A DNA stretch of 64,000 nt from Phanerodontia chrysosporium (GCA_001910725.1 MJGA01000008.1:62001-126000); one strand, 5' to 3'. Positions 43,870-56,304 are shown, counted from the first letter of the stretch. The notes: generated by a model not told the origin, from the letters alone. Numbers and translations are program-made.

Positions 43870-45979
43870 ATGCCGTCGAAGCACGCCGCCGAGCATAAAG
43901 CCCTGCTTGGCGCAGGCGATGCACCGCGCAAGACCCTCGCCGACGCGCCCCGCCGCTGGACCATGCGCAGGATCTCGCTCGCGCTCTTCCTGTTCGCCGT
44001 GCAGGCCGCGCTGCTCAGCGCGTGCCTCTCCCCGCGCCTGTTCACGACCGCGCGCGCCGTCGCGTTTCCGGATCTGTACGAGGCCTCGATCGCGGAGCTC
44101 CAGGAGGGGCTTTCAAAGGGCCACTTTACGAGCGAGGATCTCGTCAAGGTTCGCGCTGCACTTTCTGTTGAACCTCGAATCTGGATGCTGACGAATGGCC
44201 AAGGCGTACTTTGCTAGGATCGAGGAGGTGAACCTGCAGGGTCCCACACTCCGCGCGGTCATCGAGACCAACCCGAGCGCGCTAGCGCAGGCAAGGGCAC
44301 TGGATCTTGAGCGAAAGATTCTGGGCCTCGTGGACCCCTTCACGGTATCCCTATTCTGCTCAAGGACAATATCGCTACGCTGCATTCTGAGGGTGAGATC
44401 TGAGTATCACAACGCGAATCGCATTCTGACTTCGCTAACAAGGCATGAATACGACTGCAGGTCCGTGTTTTACCATCTTCATATTCTCTATCGAAGCTGA
44501 CACTTCTTCACAGGCTCATTTGCACTTCTTGGCTCAGTTGTACCCCGAGATGCAGGAGTCGCTGCACGACTACGTGCAGCAGGCGCCATTCTTCTGGGCA
44601 AAGCCAACCTCAGCGAGTGGGCAAACTTCCGCGGGAGCGTCCCGTCTGGCTTCTCGGGCCGTGGCGGGCAGTCTTCTAGCCCTTACGTTCCGCTCGGGAA
44701 TCCGTCCGGCTCCAGCTCAGGCAGCGGCATCGCCACAGCAATCGGCCTGGCCGCCGCTGCACTCGGCTCAGAGACAGACGGCTCCATCATTTCACCCAGT
44801 CGAAATGAACAATCTTGTGGGAATCAAGCCAACTGTAGGCCTTACGTCGCGTGCGGGAGGTAAGTCATAGTTGTGGCACACTCGCTGTTGGCTCATTGAG
44901 CTCACTATGCCAAGTGATACCTATCTCGGAACACCAAGACACTGTCGGACCTATGGCACGCTCCGTGGCGGACGCGGCGACGATTTTGTCTGTCATCGCG
45001 GGCCGCGATCCCGCGTGATAACTTCACGCTGGCACAGCCGCCTGTCGTCCCGACTACACGAAGGCCCTGAACAAGAACGCGCTGAAGGGCGCTCGCCTCG
45101 GCGTCGCTCGCCAGTTTGCTGGCAGGAACCCTAACGTCATCGCGGCGTTGAACGCTTCGATCGCACTCATGGCGCAAATGGGCGCGACCATCGTTGACCC
45201 TGCAGACTTCCCGGACTTTGCGGAACTCAGGGCAAGCGGCAATGAGACGATTGTATTATTGACAGACTTTAAGGTACGAATTTCCCGGGTTCCAAGTAAT
45301 ATGGCTAACGAATGCTCGAAACTAGGTCGACGTCGAGAAATACATATCAGAGCTCGTGCACGTCCCAACCGGCGTCAAGACCTTGGCGGACCTCATTTCA
45401 TTCAATACCGCTCATGCTGACGAGGAACTGGTGCCGCCGTTCTGGACTTCCCAATCTGAGTGCGTAAATCTTTATTCTTCCTTGTCGAGCAGGTCTCATG
45501 CCACGGCACAGGTTCATTGCTTCTGAGAACACCACGGTCGACCAGGCTTACTTTGATGCACTGGCCGCAGACAAAGACCTGGGGCAAACTCGGGGCATTG
45601 ACGCGACACTAAAGCAGTTCAATCTCGATGCCTTGATCTTGCCCAGCAGTGGCGCCCCCGGACCAGCCGCGATTGCAGGTTACCCGATCGTCACAGGTTC
45701 GTCCACTCTGCCAGGATAAACTCTGCCAAACATCTGACCTCTAGTCTAGTCCCGCTCGGCTTCCTGCCGCCAAACACCACACTCGCTCCTGCACAACCTA
45801 CACGCTCGACCGGTCCGAACCAGCCCTTCGGCCTTGCTTTCATGGGCACTGCGTTTAGCGAATTCCAGCTAATCTCGTTCGCCTTCGCTTACGAGCAGGC
45901 TACCCATACTCGACTGAAGCAGCTAGCGTTCCCGGAGGCGATACCTAAGACTCAGCTCGCAGACGTCGTCGAGAAGTAG
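43870..45979 (+). CDS. Amidase-signature family hydrolase
   Basis: Amidase-signature enzyme with a signal-anchor-like N terminus (ISLALFLFAVQAALLSACLSP), so probably secreted or membrane-tethered. The Ser-Ser-Lys triad is visible: Lys in GIPILLKDNIAT, the bridging Ser in GNPSGSSSGSG, and the nucleophile in SETDGSIISP. Further family blocks are NLVGIKPTVGLTSRAG, VGPMARSVADAATILS, GARLGVARQF and DALILPSSG. The end is TQLADVVEK. It hydrolyses amide bonds; the substrate is unknown. The frame is disturbed near 44325 (one base short), 44801 (one extra), 45010 (one extra) and 45049 (one short), each in a C run; the corrected reading follows the family throughout. Probable assembly errors, though a decayed gene cannot be excluded. 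Confidence 0.75.
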
Positions 45980-46304
45980 CTCGCGATACTACGAGTACGG
46001 TTCGCCTGCAGAATCCATCTTCATTCGTTGTTTCAGATACCTCCTCCCGCAGCCGACGCTCTCTGCGTCCCGCGTTCCTATCGTCCTATCTCGAAATCGA
46101 CCATCTCGGCTGGAAATCATCTTGGATCGCCTGCACGTTGGACGTAACATGCGGGCCCCGTGAGAGAGCCACCGAGGAACTCTTTCCTTTCTCGAGCTAT
46201 CTGACTCGTGGTGGGCAATTGATGGAATCAATGGGGTGCCTTGTTGAGTTCGATCCTTGTACATGGCAAATCGGGCTTGACGGGCCCCTTGCTCGCGTTG
46301 GGCT
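45980..46304. other. Intergenic, kinase-like gene promoter side
   Basis: About 325 bp between the amidase stop and the TATA box of the next gene, both on the plus strand. No further feature seen. Confidence 0.4.
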
Positions 46305-46311
46305 TATATAT
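46305..46311 (+). promoter_or_regulatory. TATA box of the kinase-like gene
   Basis: TATATAT, 60 bp upstream of the ATG at 46371. Confidence 0.55.
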
Positions 46312-46370
46312 GGGATCCGTCGCTGCTCGTTTCTTTCAAACAGACTACCATCATCATCTCGCCACAGCGC

Positions 46371-48318
46371 ATGTCGCCCGACAAATCTGACCTCGACAGC
46401 CCGGCCTCAGAGGGCGGCGGTTCTTTGTCCACTACTTCCACGCCATCACCAAGTCCTCCAGTATCTCCTGATGGTCGCACGCGTTTCGTGTACCAGCAAT
46501 GGCTGCGCGATCCAAACGGGCCAATTCTCCCTAGGCCCCCACCGTCAGGTGTGCGGCCACCAAATGAGATCATCTGGGGCCACACGCTTGAGGACTTCTT
46601 CTGGGTCCAGCGCATCCCGGGTGTCGAGGTCCTCACGATCTGGTCGCGCAGCATGATCAAGGAGTATGGCGAGAACTATGACGAGAGCGAGTTCAGCGAG
46701 CCCGATGCGCTGCAGGTCCCGCGCCTGCGCCACCCGTGGCCGGTGCTTCGCGTGCCCAACGACGGAATTCACGTCCCAAAGGATGCGTATGGCGTTATTG
46801 ACGAGGGTTGCTACCGCCACATGTACCATGGGTATGTTCCGCAACGGCGCGACGAAGACGCTTCCGATCTCGAACAGCAGGAGTTGGCCAAGGCTAAGGA
46901 GATTGTCAAGAAGCTTCTTGAGTTCTCGAACGACGAAGGGCTCTTCGTGCCAAATGACCCTCATTACCCGCTCAGGACTCCTGATGGCAATGTGTACGCA
47001 GTTCTGTTTGCATCTCGGGCAAGAGCTAGTTTCTTTAAAGACGACCGCAACACTCTGCCTACTCAAACTACCAGCCTTCCGCAGCTCCATCCAACAAAGC
47101 AAGTGAACGGAAAGCTTTTGCATATCAGGTCTGACGAATATGGAATCTGGGTTGCCGATGATCGTACCGGTAAATACGCCTTGCTCGACGACGATCAAGA
47201 CAAGAAAATCGGGGAAGAAGCGCAGGGAGAGTCGCCACCCAAATCCGTTGATGAATTTGACATCCTCTCGTCCTCTGAACCCGTCCCATACGACTCACCG
47301 TTTTCTATTGAAGACCTACCAAAACTAGAAGAATCCGTCCCTCAGTACTATTTCCCCGACGACCTCTACGTCCACGACCCTCATCGGCAGACAACCGCAA
47401 ATGAGAATACCTACCAGAAGGCGAGTTGCACCTCATTCGATCCAGCGAAACCACTGCTATACCGACGAGTGCTCCCCAAGCTTCCGCGAGACTCGGCCGC
47501 AGAGCGCGACCAACCTACGTCTCCGAGGCGCGTGGCGCACCTGTACCTCGCGCACCAAAACCGCCTGGGGGTCGGCAATCACTCGCTGGTACATCGCGCG
47601 CCGCTGACGCTCCCGGCCCCGCTGTCCGCGCACTCGCGAAGCGGCAGGGTCACGGTCGCCGCAAAGTGCGCGTTCCCGTGCCGCGAGGAGCGCGAGCTGC
47701 TCGTGAACGAGGCGCGCATATACGACATGTTTCCTCGAGCACTTCAGCCAGGACTGGTGCGGCTTCAACCTCGTCACGCCAATCAAGCATCCCGTCCCCG
47801 TGGGCCCCGTCGTGCCCAAGTTCTTCGGCTATTACGTCCCGGTGCGCCGGACGGCTCGCTGTACAAGGAGACGGATGGCCGTGCACCCAGTCCTATCTTG
47901 TTGCTCGAAGAATGCGGCGAGCCTGTAGAGCCCGAGCGGTTTTCTCCAGACGAGAGGTAAGCAGCCTGCCGACAGTTCCGTCACCTAACGTGATGCTTAC
48001 CGACATTTACGGAGCAGGTCCGAGTGCTACTCGATGATGCTCCGTCTGCACTACGACGGTTTCATCCAAGGCTCTTTCTATGTGCGCAACATCATGGTGC
48101 AACCGGGTCCGCTGACCGCGCCACCCGAGCAGCGCTCCAAGAAGTGTCCGAGCTTCCGCATCATCGACTTTGGGCGCGGGGAGCAGTGGACGACGTTCCT
48201 CGGAGACACGTCAGACGAAAGGGGACGCGAGCACAAAAAGCGCGAGTGGCAGGAAATGATGTCTGAAGAAGATAGGAAGGCGCAACGTGAGCTGCAAATT
48301 CCCTTATGGAACTACTGA
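46371..48318 (+). CDS. Agaricomycete kinase-like protein
   Basis: A long first exon (46371-47957) is followed by one intron and the C-terminal exon from 48019. Residues 1-300 are family-specific (FVYQQWLRDPNGPILPRP, WGHTLEDFFWVQRIPGVEV). The second half resembles a protein-kinase fold: VAAKCAFPCREERELLVNEA (beta-3 Lys and helix C), HFSQDWCGFNLVTPIKHPVP, LLLEECGEPVEP (hinge), LHYDGFIQGSFYVRNIMVQPG in the catalytic-loop position, and SFRIIDFGRGEQW as the DFG segment. The catalytic-loop HxD is not visible (FYVRN replaces HxDxxxxN), so phosphotransfer is doubtful. Frame slips: one extra base near 47733 and one missing near 47839; correction restores the family sequence. Many fungi carry copies of this family of unknown role. 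Confidence 0.65.
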
Positions 48319-49157
48319 CAGGGCGATCACCAGTATCGTCCTGAGGTGATCATTGTTCTTCAATCATACTATCTTGGCTTCATCTTCGCTCTCGACTCAG
48401 AGGTAATAAATAATAATCTGGCACAACATGTAACTCTACGCCGTTTGATGGTGCGTATTCACATCTGTCTACACTTAAGTCCGCGCAAAATCCGACGCAT
48501 GCTACATGGAAAGACACTTCACGCGGATTACTATCGTATCAAACATGTCGTGTTATATCACGACATTGTTCATTCATATGTTACTCTGGCGCAGCAAGCC
48601 TTCTTATGATGATCAGGTCAAGCTTAGAGGACGAGGGAAAAAGTCTGAAGACATCAAACCGGCAAGACCGCAAAATAATACACATGGCGAGCGTCTGCAC
48701 TCGTCTTCGTGGCGTTTGATCCGCCCACCTGAGTCGGCCGCTACTTTTCCGGAACTGATGCGCCATGGCCCTCGCTTAACATTTCCGAGACACAGGCTAT
48801 GACGCTCGCAAAATATGTTTTCCCAAGCTGAGAGCTCCATGAGTAGCTGTGACGTTATATCCCGCAAAACGAGGGCTATGAGAAGGTCGCGGAGATAGAG
48901 GCCACGTATTACCCGGCTCCAGCCAGGGCATCGAAGAGCGCTGTCGTGGCACCAGTGAATCATAACTTGAAGATGCTGGAATCCGTTGACGTTTTCACGA
49001 CGTCCGGGGCAGCCTGCGGAAAGCGGGGGAAGCATATGTCGTACAATCGGGCGGATAATTTGCGGTGAGGGCACAAGCGGATCGCCACGGTTTCACCTGC
49101 CCGCCCCCACAAGGCTGTGACGCCGGGGCGAAATTAAGGAGTTAAATCCCCGGAGGT
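48319..49157. other. Intergenic, nothing recognised
   Basis: Contains only short frames on both strands; no repeats or RNA genes seen. Confidence 0.4.
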
Positions 49158-49164
49158 TATATAG
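49158..49164 (+). promoter_or_regulatory. TATA box with pyrimidine-rich leader
   Basis: TATATAG in a C-rich context, followed by a pyrimidine-rich stretch to about 49330. This looks like a strong fungal promoter and leader, and the next ATG-led frame is the short peptide at 49434. Confidence 0.45.
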
Positions 49165-49433
49165 GCTGCGGCTCATCTGCCTCCCCCCGGGCTCTGACGA
49201 CCCTTGACGCACTGAAAAGTAGTGAGCAGGCATCCCTTCTAGTGTCTCGGCTTCCGCTCAGTGTTTGCTGATATCCTTCCTAGTTTTTTCCCGGGCTACT
49301 GCTGGTCTTTCAGCCTGAAAAGCTCAAGTCGTGCACTCACCTCATCCACGCGACCCATCTGAATTCAGTAAGTCTCGATGTCTCCAGAACCATACACTCT
49401 AGTTGAACCCAATTCTCATCAGATACCACCGCA

Positions 49434-49568
49434 ATGCGAGCGTTCTCGTTGGCACTCCTGCTCGTTGCGCTGTTCGTGGTGCTGTCAGAGGCAGCAGTCA
49501 TACAAACACCATCGGAGCGCAGCGATCCTCCGCGAAGAATGCGCCGCAAAATCCGTGCACACCCCTAG
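49434..49568 (+). CDS. Putative short secreted peptide (44 residues)
   Basis: MRAFSLALLLVALFVVLSEA has the n-, h- and c-regions of a signal peptide with predicted cleavage after SEA. The remainder, AVIQTPSERSDPPRRMRRKI followed by RAHP, is short and basic, with two dibasic/tribasic clusters (RR, RRK) that a Kex2-type protease could cut. There is no Cys, no C-terminal CaaX box (so not a classical basidiomycete mating pheromone precursor) and no known domain. A TATA box lies 276 bp upstream and a 9-C run follows the stop. Being this short, it could be chance; the signal peptide and promoter argue for a real gene. Confidence 0.4.
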   Translation: MRAFSLALLLVALFVVLSEAAVIQTPSERSDPPRRMRRKIRAHP

Positions 49569-49970
49569 ACATCCCCCCCCCTGCCCGAAGCTCGAGGCTT
49601 AGGCGTGGCTTTCGATAAGCCTCTCTCCGTTTCAGGGAGATATATTATGGACCCTTTCATACGTACAATAGTTGTATGTAGTCTAGCACGATTCGGACTT
49701 ACACTATCATTTCAGCTCGCTCGGACTATCATAGAACTTATGGCTTAGGATATCATACCGTCTTATTGGGTTTTCTAGATGTAAATTACATCTCTAAGTA
49801 GGCTTAGTAGTTTCAGAGTTGACGGCTCGACAACCCTGAATCAGGGCAACCCCAAGTAGGCAGCTTGCAGATAAGATAAGATGAAACGTGAATCTTGCGT
49901 GCTCAGGCCGAATGCAGGTCTTCCCGTCCCCACACCCTCACCCCTCCTCCGTCGTGTGCTGCGAGGTCAA
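49569..49970. other. Intergenic, nothing recognised
   Basis: About 400 bp, AT-richer than the coding DNA, between the peptide and the septin-like gene. The septin-like frame stays open back to 49881, so the start there is not certain. Confidence 0.4.
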
Positions 49971-51749
49971 ATGGACCCAATCAACGTGCCAGTGATCCCG
50001 CCAGACGAACCATCGACATGCGGCAGCGCAGAGACTATCCGACAGCTGCCCCTGCACATCGCGGCGCGCCTCCACACGAGCAGCAGCACCCCGCCTTCCC
50101 CACGCCTCTCTCCCCCCGGATCGCCCGCCAGCTCGGTACCATCGCCTTCGAGCCCGTCAGGAGAGAGCATATCGTCGCTGCCATCGGTGTCCTCCTCGTT
50201 CCTGTTCTCCTCCGGCCCCGGCAGCCCGCCGCACCTGGGCCTGCAGAACGACCCTACGCATGAGCTCGGCGACAGCAGCCTCATCATCCCCTCGCTCACG
50301 CTGCCCGCGGCAGTGCGCAGACCGACGCCATACGGCCAGACACTCGGCGAGGTGCGCCTGCTCGTGCTCGGCAGCGCCGGCGCGGCGCGGAGGCCGTCGC
50401 CCAGGTGTTCGCGGAAGAGGAGTGCGAGGACGTCGTCGAGGTCGGGCAGTGGGAGGAGGCTGCGGTCGCAGAGGGTACCGTGCGCGCGCGTGTGCTCCGG
50501 CTCTCGACGGACTGGATCGAGCACCGGGACGCCCACGGCCTCGAGAAGCACGAGCCGAGCAGGAACGTGGAGGTCGTGCTCCTCCAGGATTACGGGCCAG
50601 ACAGCGACGTGAGCATTTCTTCACCTCTGTGGGGTCCGCCTCTGACAGCGACTGCAGCTTAGCGAGGTGCTGCGTTCCGCCCTCGCGGTCGTGCACGCTC
50701 CTTTCGCCGCCCTGGTGCCTGTCCTGCATCCAGACCAGGCTCCTAATGCGCTGCTCGCGAACCTCCTGGCCTCCCCAGCCTCGCCCCTGTACACCGCAAT
50801 GGTCGTCGTGCCCTCGCAGCGTGAGTCGCAGCATTCGCGGCCTGGCTCTATAAGCTGATATATGCCATCAGACATGACGCCATACGAACACAAGCTCATC
50901 TCCGAGCTCAGCACGCATGTGCCCGTCGTCGTTCTCCCGAACCACCAGACCACGTCGCGCCTGCGCGCATATCACCCACATCAGTCGCCTTACTCGCGCA
51001 GACCGTCGCTGCAGGGGCTCCACCACGCTGGCCCTTCAGACGCTCTGCGGGCGCTCAAGCTTGCGTCTATCCGCCCGCAGTCTGCTCATGCCCTGCGTAC
51101 GTGTATCCTGCGCTCCCCAGAAGCTTTGGCAGCGCTTCGACTCGAAGCTGCTGAGCGGTTCATGCGTTGGCGGGAAGTCGAACGGGCAGTGGGCCATGTC
51201 CTCGGCAACACGACTCCGCCGTCCGAGAGCGATTCCGAGAGCACAGTCCGGTCGTCTCTCGATCTCCAAACCCTGCGCGTCGCAGCAAAACGCCTACATC
51301 GCAGCGGTGGAACAAAGCGCGCTGGGAGGAAGACTGGGAAGGTGGGCTGGCAACGGACGTCGCGAAGACGCTTCGCGCGCGGAGGGTCAAAGGGATGGAG
51401 AGGAGGTCGACCGTCCGGGCGCTCCATCGCCCACGGCTGACCGCGATACAAGCCGACAACATAGCCGACAGCACAAGTACGCTGGTTCACGAAGACAGCC
51501 ATGTCAACGCTTCCTTTGATCCCCTTCATCTGCCATCCTTGCTTGCTTTTCGATATCCCTGCTCGGCCCCCTCAAGTCACGAATTGCACGCATCTTCACG
51601 CCCATTCGGACGGATACCCAGGCTGCCGGGCTAATAATCCGCTGAGGAATGGCAGGGGCCCCTTCCACTCTGGCGGAATTAATTGGGCTCTGGTCGGTGC
51701 GTTTTGTGCCGGCATCGGTATTGGTGTCGTGCTCTCGCGTGCGATGTAG
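49971..51749 (+). CDS. Septin-like P-loop family protein with C-terminal membrane anchor
   Basis: Agaricomycete family that I recall being annotated as septin-type G-domain protein. The N terminus is a long Ser/Pro-rich disordered region. The family core is SSLIIPSLTLPAAVRRPTPY, GQTLGEVRLLVLGSAGA (beta-1 and P-loop position), EEECEDVVEVGQWEE, RLSTDWIEHRDAHGLEKHEP, NVEVVLLQDYGPDSD, then VVHAPFAALVPVLHPDQ, MTPYEHKLISELSTHVPVVV and FMRWREVERAVGHV. The C terminus is a single membrane segment, WALVGAFCAGIGIGVVLSRAM. The P-loop lacks GK[S/T]: after GSAGA comes AR(R), so GTP binding is doubtful, but a one-base slip sits right there (near 50390). Several other slips make the exact protein uncertain. 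Confidence 0.55.
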
Positions 51750-52978
51750 CCCCGGATTCCTTCATGTGTCATACCTGCACATATCTACTACCACCACGGA
51801 TTCGAGTCTGGATTCTGCTTTCCCCTGTTGTACGCTTTGTACCTTAGTCAGCTTTGAATACACTATAACATCTTATGACTCCATCGCAGGACTTTTCCAA
51901 CTGTTAGTTGCCAACTCTGTCTCTGCTACAACATAACGGTGGGTTATAATTTGCAGTCAGGAAAGGAGTGAGTGTGGCATGGCATCCAAAGCCACATCGT
52001 GTGGCCAGAAAGCAGGTATACCAAGTAATTCCTGGCTATATTGTGAGAGTAGGTTCTTGAAGCAATTGCTGTAAACCACAACACAGCATGGTGACCCCGA
52101 TTCTGTGATCGGGAACTACATAAAAAATCTGCTAAATAAAATGAATTTCTATGCGGTTTTCTTCCAGTTCATGAGAAAGAAATACAAAGAGTTCTTACCA
52201 ATGGCTGCCTGCCTTAAGCCAATTTTCCTGCGATTCTCCTTGATTTGTGACTGTCACAAAAACTGCAAGAAAACCTGGATGCAGCCATCGGTTTATCGAC
52301 CGATTTGATTTTTATTTTCCGTAATAGAAAATCGCGCTTACCACGCTGTACAATTCAGTGTGGACAACACTCCGAGTCTAGATCATATCAGCTAGACTCA
52401 GTATTTATTACCGGATCCATGATGCCAACTGACACTTTGCACGATGAAAAATAAGCGGGATATTTGGGGCTCCAGAATGTAGAACTCGTTGTACGACGAT
52501 GAAAAACTCTGCAATAATTATCTCAGACGATATGCTCTTTGCTCAACGACTGCACCTCCCGGCCTCTGTGTGGGCCGCCATCAGAACGCCACGAAGCTTG
52601 TATTGATATATGGATATTATGTGATTAGATCTAACCTTTGACACGAGATTAGATAAGACGTCATACCGTCGGCCTACGTCCGAATTTTTTTCTGGCTTTT
52701 CCTACGCTTTTCAGAGTTACCATCCAGTCCAAAACCAACCTAGAGAACTGTATAGCCTCTTCGCACGCATACGGTCCTTCTGACCTCAAGCAAGCTGGCA
52801 AGAGGCTTCGCAACGAGTCAGGCTTACTCAGCTTCCGTCAATTATTTGACTCGTACGGCGGATCTTTGCAACATAGGCCCGACCGGCTCCGGCACATCAC
52901 TGAACCATCTTCCCTCATAAGCCACGCCGTGAAAGCAACGTTTCCTTCACTTTCACCTTTATCTGCACGTTCTTGTGC
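51750..52978. other. Long intergenic region with AT-rich core
   Basis: About 51930-52700 is clearly AT-richer than its surroundings, with A/T runs and an 18 bp imperfect hairpin (ATCGGT...ACCGAT, 52287-52304). A 67-codon frame (52105-52308) has no domain. No terminal inverted repeats or transposase motifs were seen, so I do not call a transposon. Confidence 0.4.
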
Positions 52979-55900
52979 ATGTCTGCTGCTGTCTCTGCAA
53001 GTGCAAGCGCATCTGCTGCTGCTGCTGCTGGCCCAGCACAACCCAATACTCGACCTTCTCGACGTCGGAACCCGCGGCCTCGACCAGCGCACCCTGAAGA
53101 CAGCAGCGATGCTGTAGGCGGGCCTTCAACCCCAACGAACAATTCGGCTGGACGAGATTCCTTTCGAAGACCCCAGCGCCGTCCGAAGGCCGATGGCAAG
53201 CCCGGGGGAAACGATCAAAGCGGGGGCGGGGGAGCTGGGGAGAGTACGGGAGAGAAGAGCCAGGTATCCAGCGTTGCCGGCGATGCTCAAACTCACTCGA
53301 AACCAAAACGATCCCAGAGACCTCGCGAACCGAGAAAACAACCTGCGGATGGCGCTGCGACACAGCCTGCCGCGGACGAGAAATCGTCAAGCAAGCCGCA
53401 AGGCGGCCCTAAGGGCAAGCGTCGCGCTCCGAAGTTTGACGGAGGCCTGACAGACCCGTCGCAGCCGTCTGAATCGAAGCAGACAGAGCCGAGCTCGAGC
53501 AAGTACCGAAGAGAGCTCCCGAAGGCGGACGACTTGACCTCCCGCCTCATCCGCGAGCTCAGCGTCCCGCCGTACCCGGATTGCATCATTTGCTTCTCCG
53601 CCATACACCCTGCTCAGCCCACCTGGTCCTGCTCGCCGCTGATCCCTATATCGGCTGCGACGGAAGACGAGGCGGGCAAGTCGTCGGCACGGGCGGCCGA
53701 GACTGCGCAGTGTTGCTGGACGACCTTCCATCTGAAGTGCATTCGCTCGTGGGCCTCGAAAAGCGTCAAGGACCTCGAGGCAGCGTGGCGCGCACGAGGA
53801 GAAGAGCGTCAGGGCGAGTGGAGGTGTCCTGGGTGTCAATCGAAGCGGTCTGTCGTGCCAGCTTCGTACTGGTAAGTTTAAGCTCGATATATGCGCCTTA
53901 GTTCGAACTAATATTGGGATTGCAGGTGTTTCTGTGGCTCAACGCCTGATCCCAAGCCGCCACGACTGGCAACTCCACACTCATGTGCAGGTCCTTGCTC
54001 CCGAGCGCGTACCTGCGGGCACCCGTGCCCTCTTCCCTGCCATCCTGGACCGTGCCCGCCATGCCAAGTCACGATCCAAGTCCCGTGCTTCTGCAGTAAA
54101 CAAGTACTGTCATTCCGCTGCTCGAACCTTGCCCCGAGCCGCGCCGGCAAACCTGCCAGCCCATCCTGTGGGCAGGTTTGCGGGAAGCGGCTCGGGTGTG
54201 GGAACCATACGTGCGAGGCGACTTGTCACGAAGGGCCATGCGCGCCGTGTGCCGTCAAGGTGCGCGCACGCTGCTATTGTGGACACGAGGAACGCGAGTT
54301 GGGATGTGGCGAGGGTGTGGAGAAGACGTCGGTCATTGTCGAAGATGGAGTTGAGAAGCACTGGAATGGGCTTTTCGCGTGTGAGAATGCTTGCGGGAGG
54401 CCTTTCGATTGCGGGATTCACCATTGCGAGAAGCCGTGCCATGTCCCCTCCCCAACGCCAGCACCCTGCCCGAGGTCCCCTTCTGTTGTGAAGACGTGCC
54501 CCTGCGGCAAGCACTCCCTTGATCCAGCGTCAGCTCCTTTCTTCCCCATCAACACCAAACTCGTGCGAACAGTCTGCACAGATCCCATACCGACGTGCGA
54601 ATCGACCTGCATGAAACCACTAGAAGGCTGCTCCCATGTCTGCGCGGTGAAATGCCACACTGGTCCTTGTTCTCCATGCTCCATCACTCTCGTCCGGCCA
54701 TGTCGATGCGGGCAGACTACTCGGGACGTACCATGCCACGAAGACCAGAAGCGCTCCCGTGGAGAACTTGATGAGATACTCTGCGACAAGCCTTGCGCTG
54801 CTCTCCGTGCCTGTGGACGCCACCAATGTAATCGCCCGTGTTGCCCTCTGGCCTCTCTTGCCGCCACGAGCAAGGCGAAGGGCAAAAAGAGAGTTGTTGA
54901 CACGGGCGCGATTGTAGACGAAGCTGGATGGCACGAGTGCGATTTGGTCTGTGGAAAACCGCTGGCCTGCGGGAATCACAACTGCGAGCTTCGGGACCAT
55001 AGAGGACCCTGCCCTTCCTGCCTGCGAAGTTCATTCGAGGAGATGATATGTCACTGCGGACGGACCGTCCTCGAACCACCCATCCCTTGTGGTACACGCA
55101 TCAGCTGTCGATACCCCTGTGACCGCGAACCACCTTGTGGGCACCCGAAGACTCAACACGCTTGTCATGAAGATCCAACCCCTTGCCCTCCTTGCCCTTT
55201 CCTGACAACGAAACGCTGTGCCTGCGGCAAGTCCATGGTTGACAACGTAAAATGCAGCCAAGGGTATGTCTCATGCGGCACAAAGTGCGGCAAGTTGCTC
55301 TCGTGCGGCTTTCATCACTGCGACCGCCTCTGCCATGGCGATGCTTGCGGGCAATGCCACGCCGTTTGTGGCAAGGCCCGTAAGCTCTGCCTTCCCGCTG
55401 TTCACCCTTGCACGTTGCCGTGTCATGCTCCCGCATCTTGCTCGGAGACAGAGCCATGTCGCGCCCCAATCACCATCACTTGCCCTTGCGGGCGCATTCG
55501 TCAGTCTGTCCCTTGTGGCAGGAGCATCACCAATCCAGGTGGTCGCGAAGGCTCCCAGCAGCTGAAGTGCACAAACGAGTGCGCTGTAGCGAAGCGAAAT
55601 GCACGTCTTGCCGAAGCCCTAGGCATCAGCCCGAGGGCCATCGCTCCTTCCAAGCCAACTATTCCGACGACCTTCAGGCATTCGCGCGCGCCAACATCAA
55701 GTTCTGCCAGCTCGTCGAGAAGACGTTCGCGGACTTCATCGCCTCGGACAAGCGCAGCCAGATTTTGCCGCACATGCCCGAGGCGCGCCGCAAGTTCGTG
55801 CACGACCTCGCCGCGGTGTACCGCATGGACACACAGATGATTGACCAGGAGCCGCACCGCAGCGTACAGCTCTTCAAGCGCCTCGACACGCGCGTGCCCA

Positions 55901-56304
55901 CGCCGCTCCTCTCGTCCACTGTTGCGCAGAGCGCGCAGGCCGCACCCTCCCTCGGCAAGCTCGCAGACCTGCGTGCGCCCGTCGCGCAGCCCGCCCGCCA
56001 GCCCCTCGGCGCCGCGCGCGCGCTGTCGAGCACGGTGACGCCGCCTCCGCAGACATCTCTTGGCACACGCGGATGGACGTCCGTCGTCGCGCGCCCCTCG
56101 TCCGCCCAGCAGAACACCCCAGACCCGAACGCGTGGCTCCTTGGCGGAACCCAGAGGTCAGGTTCGCCTGCGGTATCGTCGTCAGCTGCGGCTGCACCCC
56201 CTGCTCGACCTCGTGCGGCGCCCTCGCCCGCCCCCGTGCACGTCCCGCCGACTGCTCAGACAAATCCGGAGGACGTACCTGATAACTGGGAAGATGAGCC
56301 GTAG
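52979..56304 (+). CDS. FAP1: NF-X1-type zinc-finger protein with RING and R3H domains (FAP1-like)
   Basis: About 1,090 residues from two main exons (52979-53871 and from 53926). The first 190 residues are disordered and basic. A RING-like finger follows: CIICFSAIHP...CCWTTFHLKCIRSWA...WRCPGCQSK. Then comes a series of NF-X1 Cys/His repeats: CGHPCPLPCHPGPCPPC, CGNHTCEATCHEGPCAPC, CGIHHCEKPCH, CSHVCAVKCHTGPCSPC, CGRHQCNRPCC, CGNHNCELRDHRGPCPSC, CGFHHCDRLCHGDACGQC. The C terminus has an R3H domain (RRKFVHDLAAVYRMD...EPHRSVQLFKR) and an Ala/Pro-rich acidic tail ending NWEDEP. Yeast FAP1 binds FKBP12 and confers rapamycin resistance; NF-X1 proteins are E3 ligases and transcription regulators. One C seems missing at 55630-55632 (restores GISPEGHRSFQ). 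Confidence 0.9.

Noticed and set aside
49434..49568. Basidiomycete mating pheromone precursor
   Set aside because: There is no C-terminal CaaX box and a signal peptide is present, which pheromone precursors of this type lack.
52105..52308. 67-codon frame in the AT-rich island
   Set aside because: No family resemblance and no promoter; AT-rich random frame.
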